Below are positions 7,481 through 15,012 of a stretch of 23,476 bases of DNA, piece by piece. The notes under the pieces are model-generated. The model worked only from the letters and a program-made list of their open reading frames with translations. It was not told the DNA's origin and searched no databases. Every line of letters starts with the position of its first letter. Within the stretch, counting starts at the first letter, position 1. Source of the stretch: Ruminococcaceae bacterium UBA6416 (lineage in GTDB: Bacteria; Bacillota; Clostridia; Oscillospirales; Acutalibacteraceae); the NCBI GenBank assembly GCA_002438505.1, contig DJPI01000053.1, positions 264 through 23,739 on the forward strand, given 5' to 3'. The position numbers and the translations under genes are program-made.

Positions 7481-9226
7481 TCACATTCTTTCCGGCGCAT
7501 CAACCTTCAAAAGAGAGAGGACATTTTTCATTGTATCCTTCACGCAAAGGCAGAGGAAGAGCCTTGCCTTCATAAGCTCCTCGTCTTCAACATTCACGCG
7601 GCAGGCATTGTAATATTTATGGAAAAGCGTTGCAAGCTGGGTTGCGTAATGAGTGACCTTTGCCGGGTCATAATTCTTTGCGGCGCCGATAATCACATTC
7701 GGCAGCGCGGCAAGATGAGTGATGAGGGCGCGCTCCTCCGGCTCGGTGAGGCGGACAAGCTGCTTTTCAGTGCAGACCCCGGGTGTTTTTCCCTCAAGGG
7801 AGAGCTTTGAAAGAATGCTGCAAATTCTTGCGTGGGCATACTGGCAGTAATAAACGGGGTTTTGGGCGTTCTGCTTCACAGCAAGGTCAAGGTCGAAATC
7901 CATGACAGAGCCCGGCTCCTGCAAATTGAACATGAACCTGACGGCGTCAATCGGAACCTCCTCAAGAAGGTCAACAAGCGTGATTGCGTTTCCGGTTCTT
8001 TTGGACATTCTCACAATCTTTCCGTCACTCATGAGGCGGACAAGCTGCATGAGAAGAACGTCAAGCCTGTTTTCATCAATGCCAATAGCCCTCATTGCGC
8101 CCTTCATTCTTGCAATGTGGCCGTGGTGGTCGGCGCCCCAGACGTCAATGGCCTTGTCAAAGCCGCGCTTTTGAAGCTTGTTTCTGTGATAGGCAATGTC
8201 TGCGGCAAAATATGTCGGGTTGCCGTTCTTCCTGATGAGAACATCGTCCTTCAGCTCAAGGCGGTCAATATACTCCTGACTTTTCCCCTGCTCTTTGAGC
8301 ATTGCGGTCTGAACTTCAATGTTTTTATACCAGAGCGCACCGTCCTTTTCATAGGTATAGCCCCGTCTTTTGAGAAGCTCAATGGTGTCCTTCAGCTCAC
8401 CGTCACTGTGGAGGATAAGCTCGCTGAACCACGTGTCATATTTAATGCGGTATTTTTCCATTGTCTTTTTCATGTTTTCAATGTTTTTCGGCAGAGCAAA
8501 ATGAACAAGAGCCACCCTGCGCTCCTGCTCGCTTTTTTCAAGGTAGCTGCTGCCGTGAATGGCGGCAAACTCCTCAGCGCGCTGCTTGATATCCTCGCCG
8601 TGATAGCTGTCCTCGGGGAGAGAGACGCTGTTTTCGCCTTTGAAAATCTGCTGATATCTGATATCGAGAGAGAGGGCGAATTTGTCAATCTGGTTTCCGG
8701 CATCGTTAACATAAAACTCACGGCTGACGTCAAAGCCTGCATATTCAAGAACGGAGGCAAGGCAGTCTCCGAGAGCGCCGCCGCGCGCGTTGCCCATGTG
8801 CATAGGTCCGGTGGGATTGGCCGAAACAAATTCAACATTCACCCTTTTGCCCTTTCCGTAATCGCTTTTTCCATAGTCCGCTCCGGCGTTTTTGACGTCA
8901 AGAAGAACATCGGCGTAATAGACATCGTTCAAAAAGAAGTTGATGAAGCCCGGGCCGGCAACCTCAACTTTTTCAAAATATGTTCCCTCTGTTGAAGCAA
9001 AGGAAACAATGGCCTCGGCAATTTTCCGCGGCGGAAGGCGGAAGGCTTTTGCGTTCACCATTGCGGCATTGGTTGAAAAGTCACCGTTGCACCTGTCGGC
9101 CGGAGTTTCAATGTTGAAAGGCACACACTCCGCGCACGGAAGCGCACTGGCCTCGGCGGCCTTTTGAACGCCCCGGGCAATTAAATTTTTGATTTGATTT
9201 TGAACCTTTTGAGTTGTCAATTCCAT
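7481..9226 (-). CDS. argS: Arginyl-tRNA synthetase
   Basis: This cytoplasmic class I synthetase charges tRNA-Arg. The 581-aa protein begins with the N-terminal Arg-tRNA additional domain and has the ATP-binding HMGN (143-146, the HIGH signature) after VEFVSANPTGP, the WGADHHGH segment (363-370) and a KMSKS-like loop, RMSKRTG (406-412). The C-terminal anticodon-binding domain follows; ASANPTGPMHMGN-type motifs are specific to ArgRS. The ATG at 9226 has AAAGGA 9-10 nt upstream; upstream codons in frame overlap the DUF1934 gene. It lies 23 nt after the DUF1934 gene, the same pairing as ywiB-argS in Bacillus, so one transcript is expected. No clear terminator was found between its stop and the regulator promoter; only an 8-bp AT-rich stem is present. 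Confidence 0.97.
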   Translation of the reverse strand: MELTTQKVQNQIKNLIARGVQKAAEASALPCAECVPFNIETPADRCNGDFSTNAAMVNAKAFRLPPRKIAEAIVSFASTEGTYFEKVEVAGPGFINFFLNDVYYADVLLDVKNAGADYGKSDYGKGKRVNVEFVSANPTGPMHMGNARGGALGDCLASVLEYAGFDVSREFYVNDAGNQIDKFALSLDIRYQQIFKGENSVSLPEDSYHGEDIKQRAEEFAAIHGSSYLEKSEQERRVALVHFALPKNIENMKKTMEKYRIKYDTWFSELILHSDGELKDTIELLKRRGYTYEKDGALWYKNIEVQTAMLKEQGKSQEYIDRLELKDDVLIRKNGNPTYFAADIAYHRNKLQKRGFDKAIDVWGADHHGHIARMKGAMRAIGIDENRLDVLLMQLVRLMSDGKIVRMSKRTGNAITLVDLLEEVPIDAVRFMFNLQEPGSVMDFDLDLAVKQNAQNPVYYCQYAHARICSILSKLSLEGKTPGVCTEKQLVRLTEPEERALITHLAALPNVIIGAAKNYDPAKVTHYATQLATLFHKYYNACRVNVEDEELMKARLFLCLCVKDTMKNVLSLLKVDAPERM

Positions 9227-9249
9227 TTTATATATCCTTTCCTGCGCCG

Positions 9250-9681
9250 TCAAACGGTCGGACGGCACTGTTCAAGTCTGATGTTGAATTCAATTTCTCC
9301 GAGCGGATGCATATCAATGTCAGTGCAATAGCTGAAATCAAGCGTTCCGCCACCCTTTTTAATCTTTGAGTTGATGCTCAGCGCACTCACGCCGAGCGAA
9401 AACGAGCCGTAAGGCGTTGTGTGATGAGAGATATGGCGAACATTTTTTTCAACAATCATGTGAGAGTTGCAGCTCCCCCTGCGGCTGATTGTGATGCAGC
9501 TTCCGTTTTCAACGTGGAGCGTTGTTTCGCAGCCTTCAAAGTCTCCGTCCTCATCGGTATAGGTGATATAATAATCATCCTCTTTGCCCCTCAAAGAGGC
9601 GCGTGCGGTCATATCGAGAATGTCCTTGTCGCCATCGGTTTCCTGAACGGTGTGGAGAGTTATGAGATAATCATCTTTCAA
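9250..9681 (-). CDS. ywiB: DUF1934 protein, YwiB-like beta-barrel
   Basis: This 143-aa protein matches the DUF1934 (YwiB) family, small calycin-like beta-barrel proteins without an established function. Visible traits are the N-terminal strand pattern DDYLITLHTVQE, alternating acidic strands such as DDYYITYTDEDGDFEG, a THH-type segment (HHTTPYGSFSLGV) and a final strand pair typical of the family. There is no signal peptide or membrane helix. The start is a TTG at 9681 with AAGGAGG 9 nt upstream; no ATG is available near the conserved N terminus. The gene heads a probable two-gene operon with argS, and its promoter is at 9757-9785. The symbol rests on family and context. Confidence 0.85.
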   Translation of the reverse strand: MKDDYLITLHTVQETDGDKDILDMTARASLRGKEDDYYITYTDEDGDFEGCETTLHVENGSCITISRRGSCNSHMIVEKNVRHISHHTTPYGSFSLGVSALSINSKIKKGGGTLDFSYCTDIDMHPLGEIEFNIRLEQCRPTV

Positions 9682-9756
9682 GGCGGAAGCCCTCCTTTTT
9701 TTAAGTGAACCGGGTCTTTTTTCAAACCGAAACGTCCCGGGAAGCAAAGCTTTAAT

Positions 9757-9785
9757 ATGATACCACACATATATAAAAAAAGCAA
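9757..9785 (-). promoter_or_regulatory. Sigma-A promoter of ywiB-argS
   Basis: On the minus strand TTGCTT (9780-9785) and TATCAT (9757-9762) are separated by 17 bp. The predicted leader to the TTG start is about 70 nt, too short for a T-box. Confidence 0.75.
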
Positions 9786-9877
9786 ATATGAATCCGGAGA
9801 TTTTTAAAAACTTTTTGTTTTTTTGTTTGAGTTTCCGATTATAATATGGCGCAGCGGTTTTTTTTAACAATTTGTTT

Positions 9878-9906
9878 TTGATTATTTCATCATGATATGC
9901 TATAAT
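9878..9906 (+). promoter_or_regulatory. Extended -10 promoter of first hydrolase
   Basis: TTGATT (9878-9883), a 17-bp spacer ending in TATGC, then a perfect TATAAT (9901-9906). The TGC before the -10 box is an extended -10 element. The expected transcript starts near 9913 and has a leader of about 110 nt. Confidence 0.8.
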
Positions 9907-9974
9907 TTTTCGCGGCCGGATAAATTTGGATTCCTGCTTTTTTCCGGATTCCTCAGGCCGAAAAGATTCTTTAA

Positions 9975-10004
9975 GCGTTTGCCGCCGAACGGCTGAGCAA
10001 GCGC
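9975..10004 (+). other. Leader hairpin just upstream of hydrolase ribosome site
   Basis: GCGTTTGC (9975-9982) pairs with GCAAGCGC (9997-10004) with one G-U pair, and GCC (9984-9986) can pair with GGC (9991-9993) inside. It ends about 4 nt before AAAGGGG, the ribosome site of the gene at 10025. There is no T-run, so it is not a terminator; effects on translation or mRNA stability are possible. Confidence 0.5.
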
Positions 10005-10024
10005 CCGAAAGGGGAAAATACATA

Positions 10025-11557
10025 ATGAAACTCAAAAAGCTTGTCTGCGTTTTTCTTGCGCTCGTCCTTGCCTTCTGCGGTCTTTTCGCTCTGACTGCTT
10101 CCGCTGCCGGGGCTGAGTATGAGAAAAACTGTCCGCTCATCAGTGTTCCCGGATTTATGACCGACTCAATCTATAAAAATCCCGGAAAGGAAAACGAGGA
10201 AGCCGTCTGGCCGCCGTCAAAGGAAGCCATTCTTAACGCGGTCAAGGATGTTCTTCCAACCCTTTCAACCGTTGCTGTCACCAAGGACTGGGAAAAGCTC
10301 AACAAGGTTCTCATTCCGGCCGTCAACAAGCTTTTCTCTCCCGTTTGGATAACCAAGGACGGAGAGGCCGGTGAAAGCACGGGAATCAACTTCACCTATC
10401 CTTCAAAGGAGAGCATCCTTTCAAAAAAAGAAGTCAGGTTCAGCTATGACTGGAGGCTCAGTCCGCTTGAAATTGCAGAGCAGCTCAATGACTTCATTGA
10501 GTATGTCTGCTCCGTTTCCGGAAGCGAAAAGGTCTGCCTCAGACCGCATTCCTGCGGCGGCGTTGTCACGCTTTCATACATTGCGCTTTACGGCCGGGAC
10601 AGGATTCAAGGCGTTGTTATGGACTCAACGGCCGTTTTCGGCGAAACCTACACTGGAGAGCTTCTCACGGGTAAAATTGAGCTGAGCGCTGACTCAATCA
10701 AAAGCTTCCTTTCATATGTTCTTGACGGAAGTGAATATGACGACATTGTTGCCTGTGTTACCGAGATGCTTTCAAAAGCCGGTGTTCTTGATTTTGTCAT
10801 TAACTTTGCGGATGAAATGCTTGAGGGCATCAAGGATGAGGTCATTCCTCAGGTTATTATGCCGCTGTTTTGCCGCTGGCTGACAATTTGGGCAATGTGT
10901 CCGGACGAATATGTTGAAGAGGCGTACCATTACGTTTTCGGCGAGGCGTGTGACGGCGACCCGTCTGAATATGCGGGACTTATTGCAAAGCTTAAGGAGT
11001 ATGACATAAAGGTCAGGGCGAACAAAGTCACCCTCCTTCAGGACACGTCAAAGCAGTGTCGCTTCGGCGTTGTTTCCGCATACGGCTACAGCTCCGTTCC
11101 CATCACTCCCTCATGGAACTCAAGCGGAGACGGCGTTATTGACTCAAAATTCACCTCATACGGCGCAACGGTTGCTCCGGTTGGACAGACGCTCAGTGAG
11201 GATTATCTCAAGAACAAGGACATGAAGTTCATCTCTCCGGACAAACAGGTTGACGCTTCAACCTGCCTCTTCCCGGAAAAAACGTGGTTCGTCAAGTATC
11301 TCAAGCATTCAACGGGTCACGACTGCCTGGACGAGCTGACAGGCCTCATTCTTTACAGCGGAAAGGACGTCACCGTTGACACCTTTGAAGAATATCCGCA
11401 GTTTTTGAGGTTTGACCAAAGCAGCCAAACCCTCATCATCAACTCAAAGGATATTGCAGATGGCAACGGCAAAAGCCGCTCCTTCCTTGCACGCCTCATT
11501 TCCGCCATGCGCAAGGTTTTTGAAATGCTCAAAAACTACATTTTAAGGCTGTTCTGA
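10025..11557 (+). CDS. Secreted LCAT-like alpha/beta hydrolase, paralog 1
   Basis: This exported 510-aa protein begins with a Sec signal peptide (KLKK, hydrophobic core, cleavage near ASA-A at about 27-28). The mature part resembles the lecithin:cholesterol acyltransferase/lipase branch of alpha/beta hydrolases: LISVPGF (38-44), YDWRLSP (141-147), a nucleophile segment PHSCGG (Ser176), SGD (Asp369) and His428. Ser, Asp and His all align with the neighbouring paralog, so a triad is likely. The usual G before the nucleophile is replaced (PHSCG for GxSxG). A basic amphipathic C terminus may bind membranes. The ATG at 10025 has AAAGGGG 10 nt upstream, and the in-frame extension from 9926 lacks a ribosome site. 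Promoter and terminator flank it. Substrate unknown: an esterase, phospholipase or acyltransferase is possible. Confidence 0.82.
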   Translation: MKLKKLVCVFLALVLAFCGLFALTASAAGAEYEKNCPLISVPGFMTDSIYKNPGKENEEAVWPPSKEAILNAVKDVLPTLSTVAVTKDWEKLNKVLIPAVNKLFSPVWITKDGEAGESTGINFTYPSKESILSKKEVRFSYDWRLSPLEIAEQLNDFIEYVCSVSGSEKVCLRPHSCGGVVTLSYIALYGRDRIQGVVMDSTAVFGETYTGELLTGKIELSADSIKSFLSYVLDGSEYDDIVACVTEMLSKAGVLDFVINFADEMLEGIKDEVIPQVIMPLFCRWLTIWAMCPDEYVEEAYHYVFGEACDGDPSEYAGLIAKLKEYDIKVRANKVTLLQDTSKQCRFGVVSAYGYSSVPITPSWNSSGDGVIDSKFTSYGATVAPVGQTLSEDYLKNKDMKFISPDKQVDASTCLFPEKTWFVKYLKHSTGHDCLDELTGLILYSGKDVTVDTFEEYPQFLRFDQSSQTLIINSKDIADGNGKSRSFLARLISAMRKVFEMLKNYILRLF

Positions 11558-11581
11558 TTTTAACAGGATATTTTTCAAAGT

Positions 11582-11611
11582 CTCCGGAAAAAACCTTCCG
11601 GGGGCTTTTTT
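11582..11611 (+). terminator. Intrinsic terminator after hydrolase 1
   Basis: CTCCGGAA (11582-11589) pairs with TTCCGGGG (11596-11603), with one G-U pair and a 6-nt loop, followed by GC and six T residues. It ends the first hydrolase transcript before the promoter of the second. Confidence 0.85.
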
Positions 11612-11661
11612 CGCCTTTTTGAGCGTCTTGAGGCGCAATTCAACAATATTTGAAAAACATC

Positions 11662-11690
11662 TTGAAAAAAAGCCCCGAACGGAATATAAT
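11662..11690 (+). promoter_or_regulatory. Sigma-A promoter of second hydrolase
   Basis: TTGAAA (11662-11667), a 17-bp spacer and a perfect TATAAT (11685-11690). The predicted leader is about 43 nt. It makes the second paralog an independent transcription unit. Confidence 0.85.
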
Positions 11691-11739
11691 GGAAGCATCT
11701 TATGCGACATATGTCAGCAAGAAGGAGAGAACAAAAATT

Positions 11740-13194
11740 ATGAAAAAAGCTTTAAGCCTGTTTCTTGCGCTGGTGATGATTTTTTCCGTTTCCGTCTGCG
11801 CTTTTGCCGCGGATGAAAAGGGCGCAAAAGTTTCTGACGCCGACCCGGTCATTATGGTCCGCGGAATGGACTTCACGAACGTCAAGCTTGACCCGAACAC
11901 AAAGGACGAGCGCGCAATTAACGATTTCAGCGTCAAAACCATTGCTCCGGCCGTTTTCAAAACACTTTTTCAGCTCCTTTTAAAAAGGGATAAGGACGGC
12001 GCAATCGACACCGTTCTTGACTGCGCATACAACATTCTGAAATTCAATACCATGGATGAAAACGGCGACCCGGCATATAACTCCGGAATGCGCGATTACA
12101 GCCTTAGCGCCGACCATTACCCTGAACTTCTTGATGGTGAGGGTAATGAGCTAGGAATGGTTCGCACATGGCTTGAAACATACGGAAAAAAATATGTCTA
12201 CTATGTCAGCTATGACTGGAGGGTTGACCCGTTTGTTGTTGCAGAGCAGATTAACAACGCCGTCACGCTCGCCCTCAAAAACACCGGACGCAAAAAGGTC
12301 AGCATCGTCTGCGCAAGCATGGGCGGAATCATGACAATGGCATATCTTTCAAAATACGGATATGATAAAATCGGCCGCTGCCTTTTCCTTTCCTCAACCT
12401 TCTGCGGCGCTCAGGTTGCCTGCGATGTTCTCACGGGGAGGCTCAACATCACGGCCGAAAACATTTATAACTACCTTTCAAACGGAAGCGCAAACGCGCT
12501 CGGAAAGTTTGCAATGGGCGCTCTCTATAAAACCGGCGCACTGAAGCTACTCACAAAGCTCACCGATTATATCCTTGAAAACAGGAAATCCGATGTCTAT
12601 GGCCGCGTTCTTATACCGGTTTTAGGCCATTGCACATCCCTTTGGGGTCTCATCTGCGCCGAGGATTATGACACGGCAATGAACTTTATTTTCGGCTCAA
12701 GAGACAGCGTTTCAAAAACCTTTCTCAAGCGGACAGACGCGCTTCAGGCAATGATGAAAAAGAAGGAAGCGCTTCTTCATGAGATGGTTTCAAACGGCGT
12801 CAGGGTCAACGTCCTTTCAAATTACGGTTCACCGGTCACTCCGTTTTGCGAAAGCTCTGATTTTTCCGGAGACACAATTCTTGAGGCATATAACACCTCC
12901 GGCCTTGCAACGGTTGCAAAATTCAACAAAACGCTCGGTGAGGATTACAAGGCCGCAAACCCCGTTCTCCTTTCGCCGGACAACTGCGTTGACCTTTCAA
13001 CTGCCGTTTTGCCGGAATATACATACATGATTAAAAACGCACCCCACGTTGCAGGCTCATACGGCACCGAATACAGCGATTTTGTGATGTATCTTCTTTC
13101 AACGAACGATTCTCCGAAAGCCGGAACCAATCCGCGCTATCCGCAGTTCATGGTTTCCGATTTCAACAAACAGACGCTCAAGGCGTTTGAATGA
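11740..13194 (+). CDS. Secreted LCAT-like alpha/beta hydrolase, paralog 2
   Basis: This is the second exported paralog, 484 aa, with a Sec signal peptide cleaved near AFA-A (about 23). It keeps VSYDWRVDP (156-164), the nucleophile segment CASMGG with Ser193, SGD with Asp378 and PHVAG with His436, each aligning with paralog 1; the stretch LTGRLNITAENI also matches LTGKIELSADSI there. The first glycine of GxSxG is replaced by Cys. There is no C-terminal basic helix like that of paralog 1. The ATG at 11740 has AAGGAG about 12 nt upstream, and an in-frame extension back to 11650 would cross the promoter. The pair reads as an old tandem duplication, since the sequences are clearly divergent. Likely acts on lipids or esters outside the cell; substrate unknown. 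Confidence 0.82.
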   Translation: MKKALSLFLALVMIFSVSVCAFAADEKGAKVSDADPVIMVRGMDFTNVKLDPNTKDERAINDFSVKTIAPAVFKTLFQLLLKRDKDGAIDTVLDCAYNILKFNTMDENGDPAYNSGMRDYSLSADHYPELLDGEGNELGMVRTWLETYGKKYVYYVSYDWRVDPFVVAEQINNAVTLALKNTGRKKVSIVCASMGGIMTMAYLSKYGYDKIGRCLFLSSTFCGAQVACDVLTGRLNITAENIYNYLSNGSANALGKFAMGALYKTGALKLLTKLTDYILENRKSDVYGRVLIPVLGHCTSLWGLICAEDYDTAMNFIFGSRDSVSKTFLKRTDALQAMMKKKEALLHEMVSNGVRVNVLSNYGSPVTPFCESSDFSGDTILEAYNTSGLATVAKFNKTLGEDYKAANPVLLSPDNCVDLSTAVLPEYTYMIKNAPHVAGSYGTEYSDFVMYLLSTNDSPKAGTNPRYPQFMVSDFNKQTLKAFE

Positions 13195-13203
13195 CAGCAA
13201 AGC

Positions 13204-13230
13204 AAAAAGCCGGGCAATTCGCCCGGCTTT
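13204..13230. terminator. Bidirectional terminator between hydrolase 2 and tfoX-like gene
   Basis: A perfect 10-bp stem, AAAGCCGGGC (13206-13215) and GCCCGGCTTT (13221-13230), with a 5-nt loop. An A-run on the left side gives a T-run on the minus strand, and three T residues follow on the plus strand. It serves the two convergent genes. Confidence 0.88.
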
Positions 13231-13247
13231 AAACATGGCTTTAAGCT

Positions 13248-13586
13248 TTACACATTATCCGAAGAACGCCTTTTTGCCCTTTTTTTGGGAACGGGAGTGA
13301 CCTTCAAAAGCTCCGTCAAGACCGCGGAAACAAGCGCCGCGTTTTCAATGTCAAGAACATAATGCTCCTTTGCGCCGTCATACGGAAAACCGCATTCAGC
13401 CTTTTCCAAAAGAGACAAAACTTCCGGAAGCTTCTTAACAAAAACAGTGTTATCGCAGACAAGGAGAACCGGCTTTTCGTCAACATAGACCATGTACTCC
13501 CCGAACATCTTTTTATAGCGAGCGTTCTCAAACAAGCCGCAGACATTTTCAAAAACAAATTCAATATACTCCTTGCTTGTTGCCAT
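13248..13586 (-). CDS. TfoX N-terminal domain protein
   Basis: This 112-aa cytoplasmic protein matches the TfoX/Sxy N-terminal domain: ATSKEYIEFVFENVCGL at the start, then YKKMFGEYMVYVDEKPVLLVCDNTVFVK, and a segment with PYDGAKEHYVLD. It ends in a basic tail (PKKRAKRRSS). Full TfoX of gamma-proteobacteria has a second domain and activates competence genes; this protein has only the first domain, and no competence gene is nearby, so that role should not be carried over. Single-domain versions are common in Firmicutes and lack a known function. The ATG at 13586 has GGCGGTGA upstream. It is a single-gene unit with promoter 13608-13636. Confidence 0.85.
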   Translation of the reverse strand: MATSKEYIEFVFENVCGLFENARYKKMFGEYMVYVDEKPVLLVCDNTVFVKKLPEVLSLLEKAECGFPYDGAKEHYVLDIENAALVSAVLTELLKVTPVPKKRAKRRSSDNV

Positions 13587-13607
13587 TTTTTCACCGCCTT
13601 TTTTGAA

Positions 13608-13636
13608 AGCATATCACAATGAAGAGCAAAAAGCAA
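13608..13636 (-). promoter_or_regulatory. Promoter of the TfoX-domain gene
   Basis: On the minus strand TTGCTT (13631-13636), a 17-bp spacer and TATGCT (13608-13613). The leader would be only about 15 nt, just enough for the ribosome site. Confidence 0.6.
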
Positions 13637-13701
13637 GCGGATGTTTTCCGGTTGCGGCGGAAATTTTTTGCGGCATATCTATAGTATTTGCTTCAACAAT
13701 G

Positions 13702-13710
13702 TGGTAAAAT
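13702..13710 (+). promoter_or_regulatory. Possible extended -10 promoter of ymfF block
   Basis: TGGTAAAAT, an extended -10 element about 25 bp before the ymfF start. No good -35 box lies 17 bp upstream (TAGTAT), so this is a weak call. It is the best candidate for the start of the ymfF-to-topB transcript. Confidence 0.4.
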
Positions 13711-13734
13711 ATTTCAGAACAGGAGGAATCAAAA

Positions 13735-15012
13735 ATGAATGTTACAAAAATCTGCAAGGGCGTAAAGCTCGGATATCACCAAACGGACAGGTTCAAAACA
13801 ACAACAATGTCCTTGAACATTGTCTCTCCCCTTGACGCAAAAACGAGCGAAAAGGCGCTTTTAATACATCTTCTTGCGCGGACAACAAGGCAGCACCCGG
13901 CTTTGTTTGAAATGAACCGTGCGCTTGCAAAGCTTTATGGCGCAATCATTTCACCGTCCGTTTCAAAGTATGGCGAGGCGCTTGTTTTGAGCCTCAACCT
14001 TGTTTGTCTTGACGACAGGTTCACCCTTGAAAAAGAGCCAATCACGGAAAGCTGCATCAAGCTCCTTCTCTCCTGCCTTTTTGAGCCGGATATCACCCCG
14101 GATGGCTTTAAAAAGGAAAATGTTGACCGCGAAAAAAGGCTCCTTCTTCAAAAGCTTGAAAGCGAAAAGGACGATAAGCGCCTTTATTCCCTCAACCGTA
14201 TGTTTGAGGAAATGTGCAAGGATGAGGCGTACTCCTTGAACAAGCTCGGAACAAAAGAAGGCATTGAAAAAGCAACCGGAAAAAGCCTTTTTGAAGAATG
14301 GAAAAAGCTCCTTTTCACCTCCCCGGTTCAAATTAATTACATTGGAAGAAAGAGCGAAAAGGAAATCACCGATATCGTGAAGCCATATTTTGAAAAGCTT
14401 GAAAGGAAAAGCATCATTGACGTCACAACAGAGTTTCTCACCGAAAGCTGCGGCGTGAACACCGTTAAAGAAAAGCAGAACGTCAAACAGGGCAAGCTTG
14501 TCATCGGATACCGCGCAGGCATGACATACAGCATGGACAATTATGCCGCGCTTAAGGTTATGACGGCGGTTTTCGGCTCCGGAACCTTTTCAAAGCTGTT
14601 CATGAATGTGCGTGAAAAGATGAGCCTTTGTTATTATTGCAGCGCGTCTCTCATCAACTCAAAGGGTATCATTGCCGTTCAAAGCGGAGTTGAAACAAAA
14701 AACGCTCAAAAGGCTCTTGACGCCATTGACCACGAGCTTTCAGAGGTTCAAAACGGAAACTTCACCGATGAAACCGTGAAGCAGGCCAAGCTTTCAATTT
14801 GCGACACCCTCTGTTCCGTTGAGGACGCAGCGGATGAGATTGACTCATGGTTCAAGTCTTTTTGCTCGTTTGGAGAATTTTTCACGCCGCAGGAGGTTGC
14901 AGAGCTTATCAAAAATGTCAGCCGTGAGGAAATTCTTGTTGCGGCCGCGGGCGTGACAAAGGACACGGTGTTCATTCTTGAAAGCGACAGAAAGGAAAGC
15001 GCAGATGAATAA
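13735..15012 (+). CDS. ymfF: M16-family protein YmfF-like, no zinc motif
   Basis: This 425-aa protein belongs to the M16 peptidase family as the YmfF-like member of a pair. The segment where M16 enzymes have HxxEH reads HLLARTTRQHP instead, so it cannot bind zinc in the usual way and is probably the non-catalytic partner. In Bacillus the ymfF and ymfH products are needed for the 5-aminopentanol modification of elongation factor P, and the automated family names reflect this. The ATG at 13735 has AGGAGG 8 nt upstream. Its stop overlaps the ymfH start by 8 bp, so the two are translationally coupled. No signal peptide or membrane helix is seen. The EF-P link is by family and pairing, not shown in this window. 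Confidence 0.88.
   Translation: MNVTKICKGVKLGYHQTDRFKTTTMSLNIVSPLDAKTSEKALLIHLLARTTRQHPALFEMNRALAKLYGAIISPSVSKYGEALVLSLNLVCLDDRFTLEKEPITESCIKLLLSCLFEPDITPDGFKKENVDREKRLLLQKLESEKDDKRLYSLNRMFEEMCKDEAYSLNKLGTKEGIEKATGKSLFEEWKKLLFTSPVQINYIGRKSEKEITDIVKPYFEKLERKSIIDVTTEFLTESCGVNTVKEKQNVKQGKLVIGYRAGMTYSMDNYAALKVMTAVFGSGTFSKLFMNVREKMSLCYYCSASLINSKGIIAVQSGVETKNAQKALDAIDHELSEVQNGNFTDETVKQAKLSICDTLCSVEDAADEIDSWFKSFCSFGEFFTPQEVAELIKNVSREEILVAAAGVTKDTVFILESDRKESADE

Larger units (their letters stand above)
9682..10024. other. 343-bp divergent intergenic region
   Basis: This AT-rich gap between the DUF1934 gene and the first secreted hydrolase holds two divergent promoters (9757-9785 minus, 9878-9906 plus) and a hairpin leader before the hydrolase. 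It contains long A and T runs around 9771-9880. An in-frame extension of the hydrolase frame back to a TTG at 9926 is not supported by a ribosome site. No RNA gene was recognised. Confidence 0.7.

Noticed and set aside
7832..8995. 387-codon open frame on the plus strand
   Set aside because: It is fully antisense to argS, with no start signal or domain.
9690..9760. T-box or riboswitch in the ywiB-argS leader
   Set aside because: The leader is only about 70 nt and shows no T-box consensus; only a short CCGGG stem is present.
9926..10024. Extension of hydrolase 1 back to a TTG at 9926
   Set aside because: It would put 33 residues before a clear signal peptide and has no ribosome site; it overlaps the leader hairpin.
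10025..10110. Lipoprotein signal (LAFC) in hydrolase 1
   Set aside because: Phe at position -1 does not fit the lipobox, and an ASA-A signal peptidase I site follows.
13248..13586. Competence regulator role for the TfoX-domain protein
   Set aside because: It has only the N-terminal domain and no competence genes nearby.
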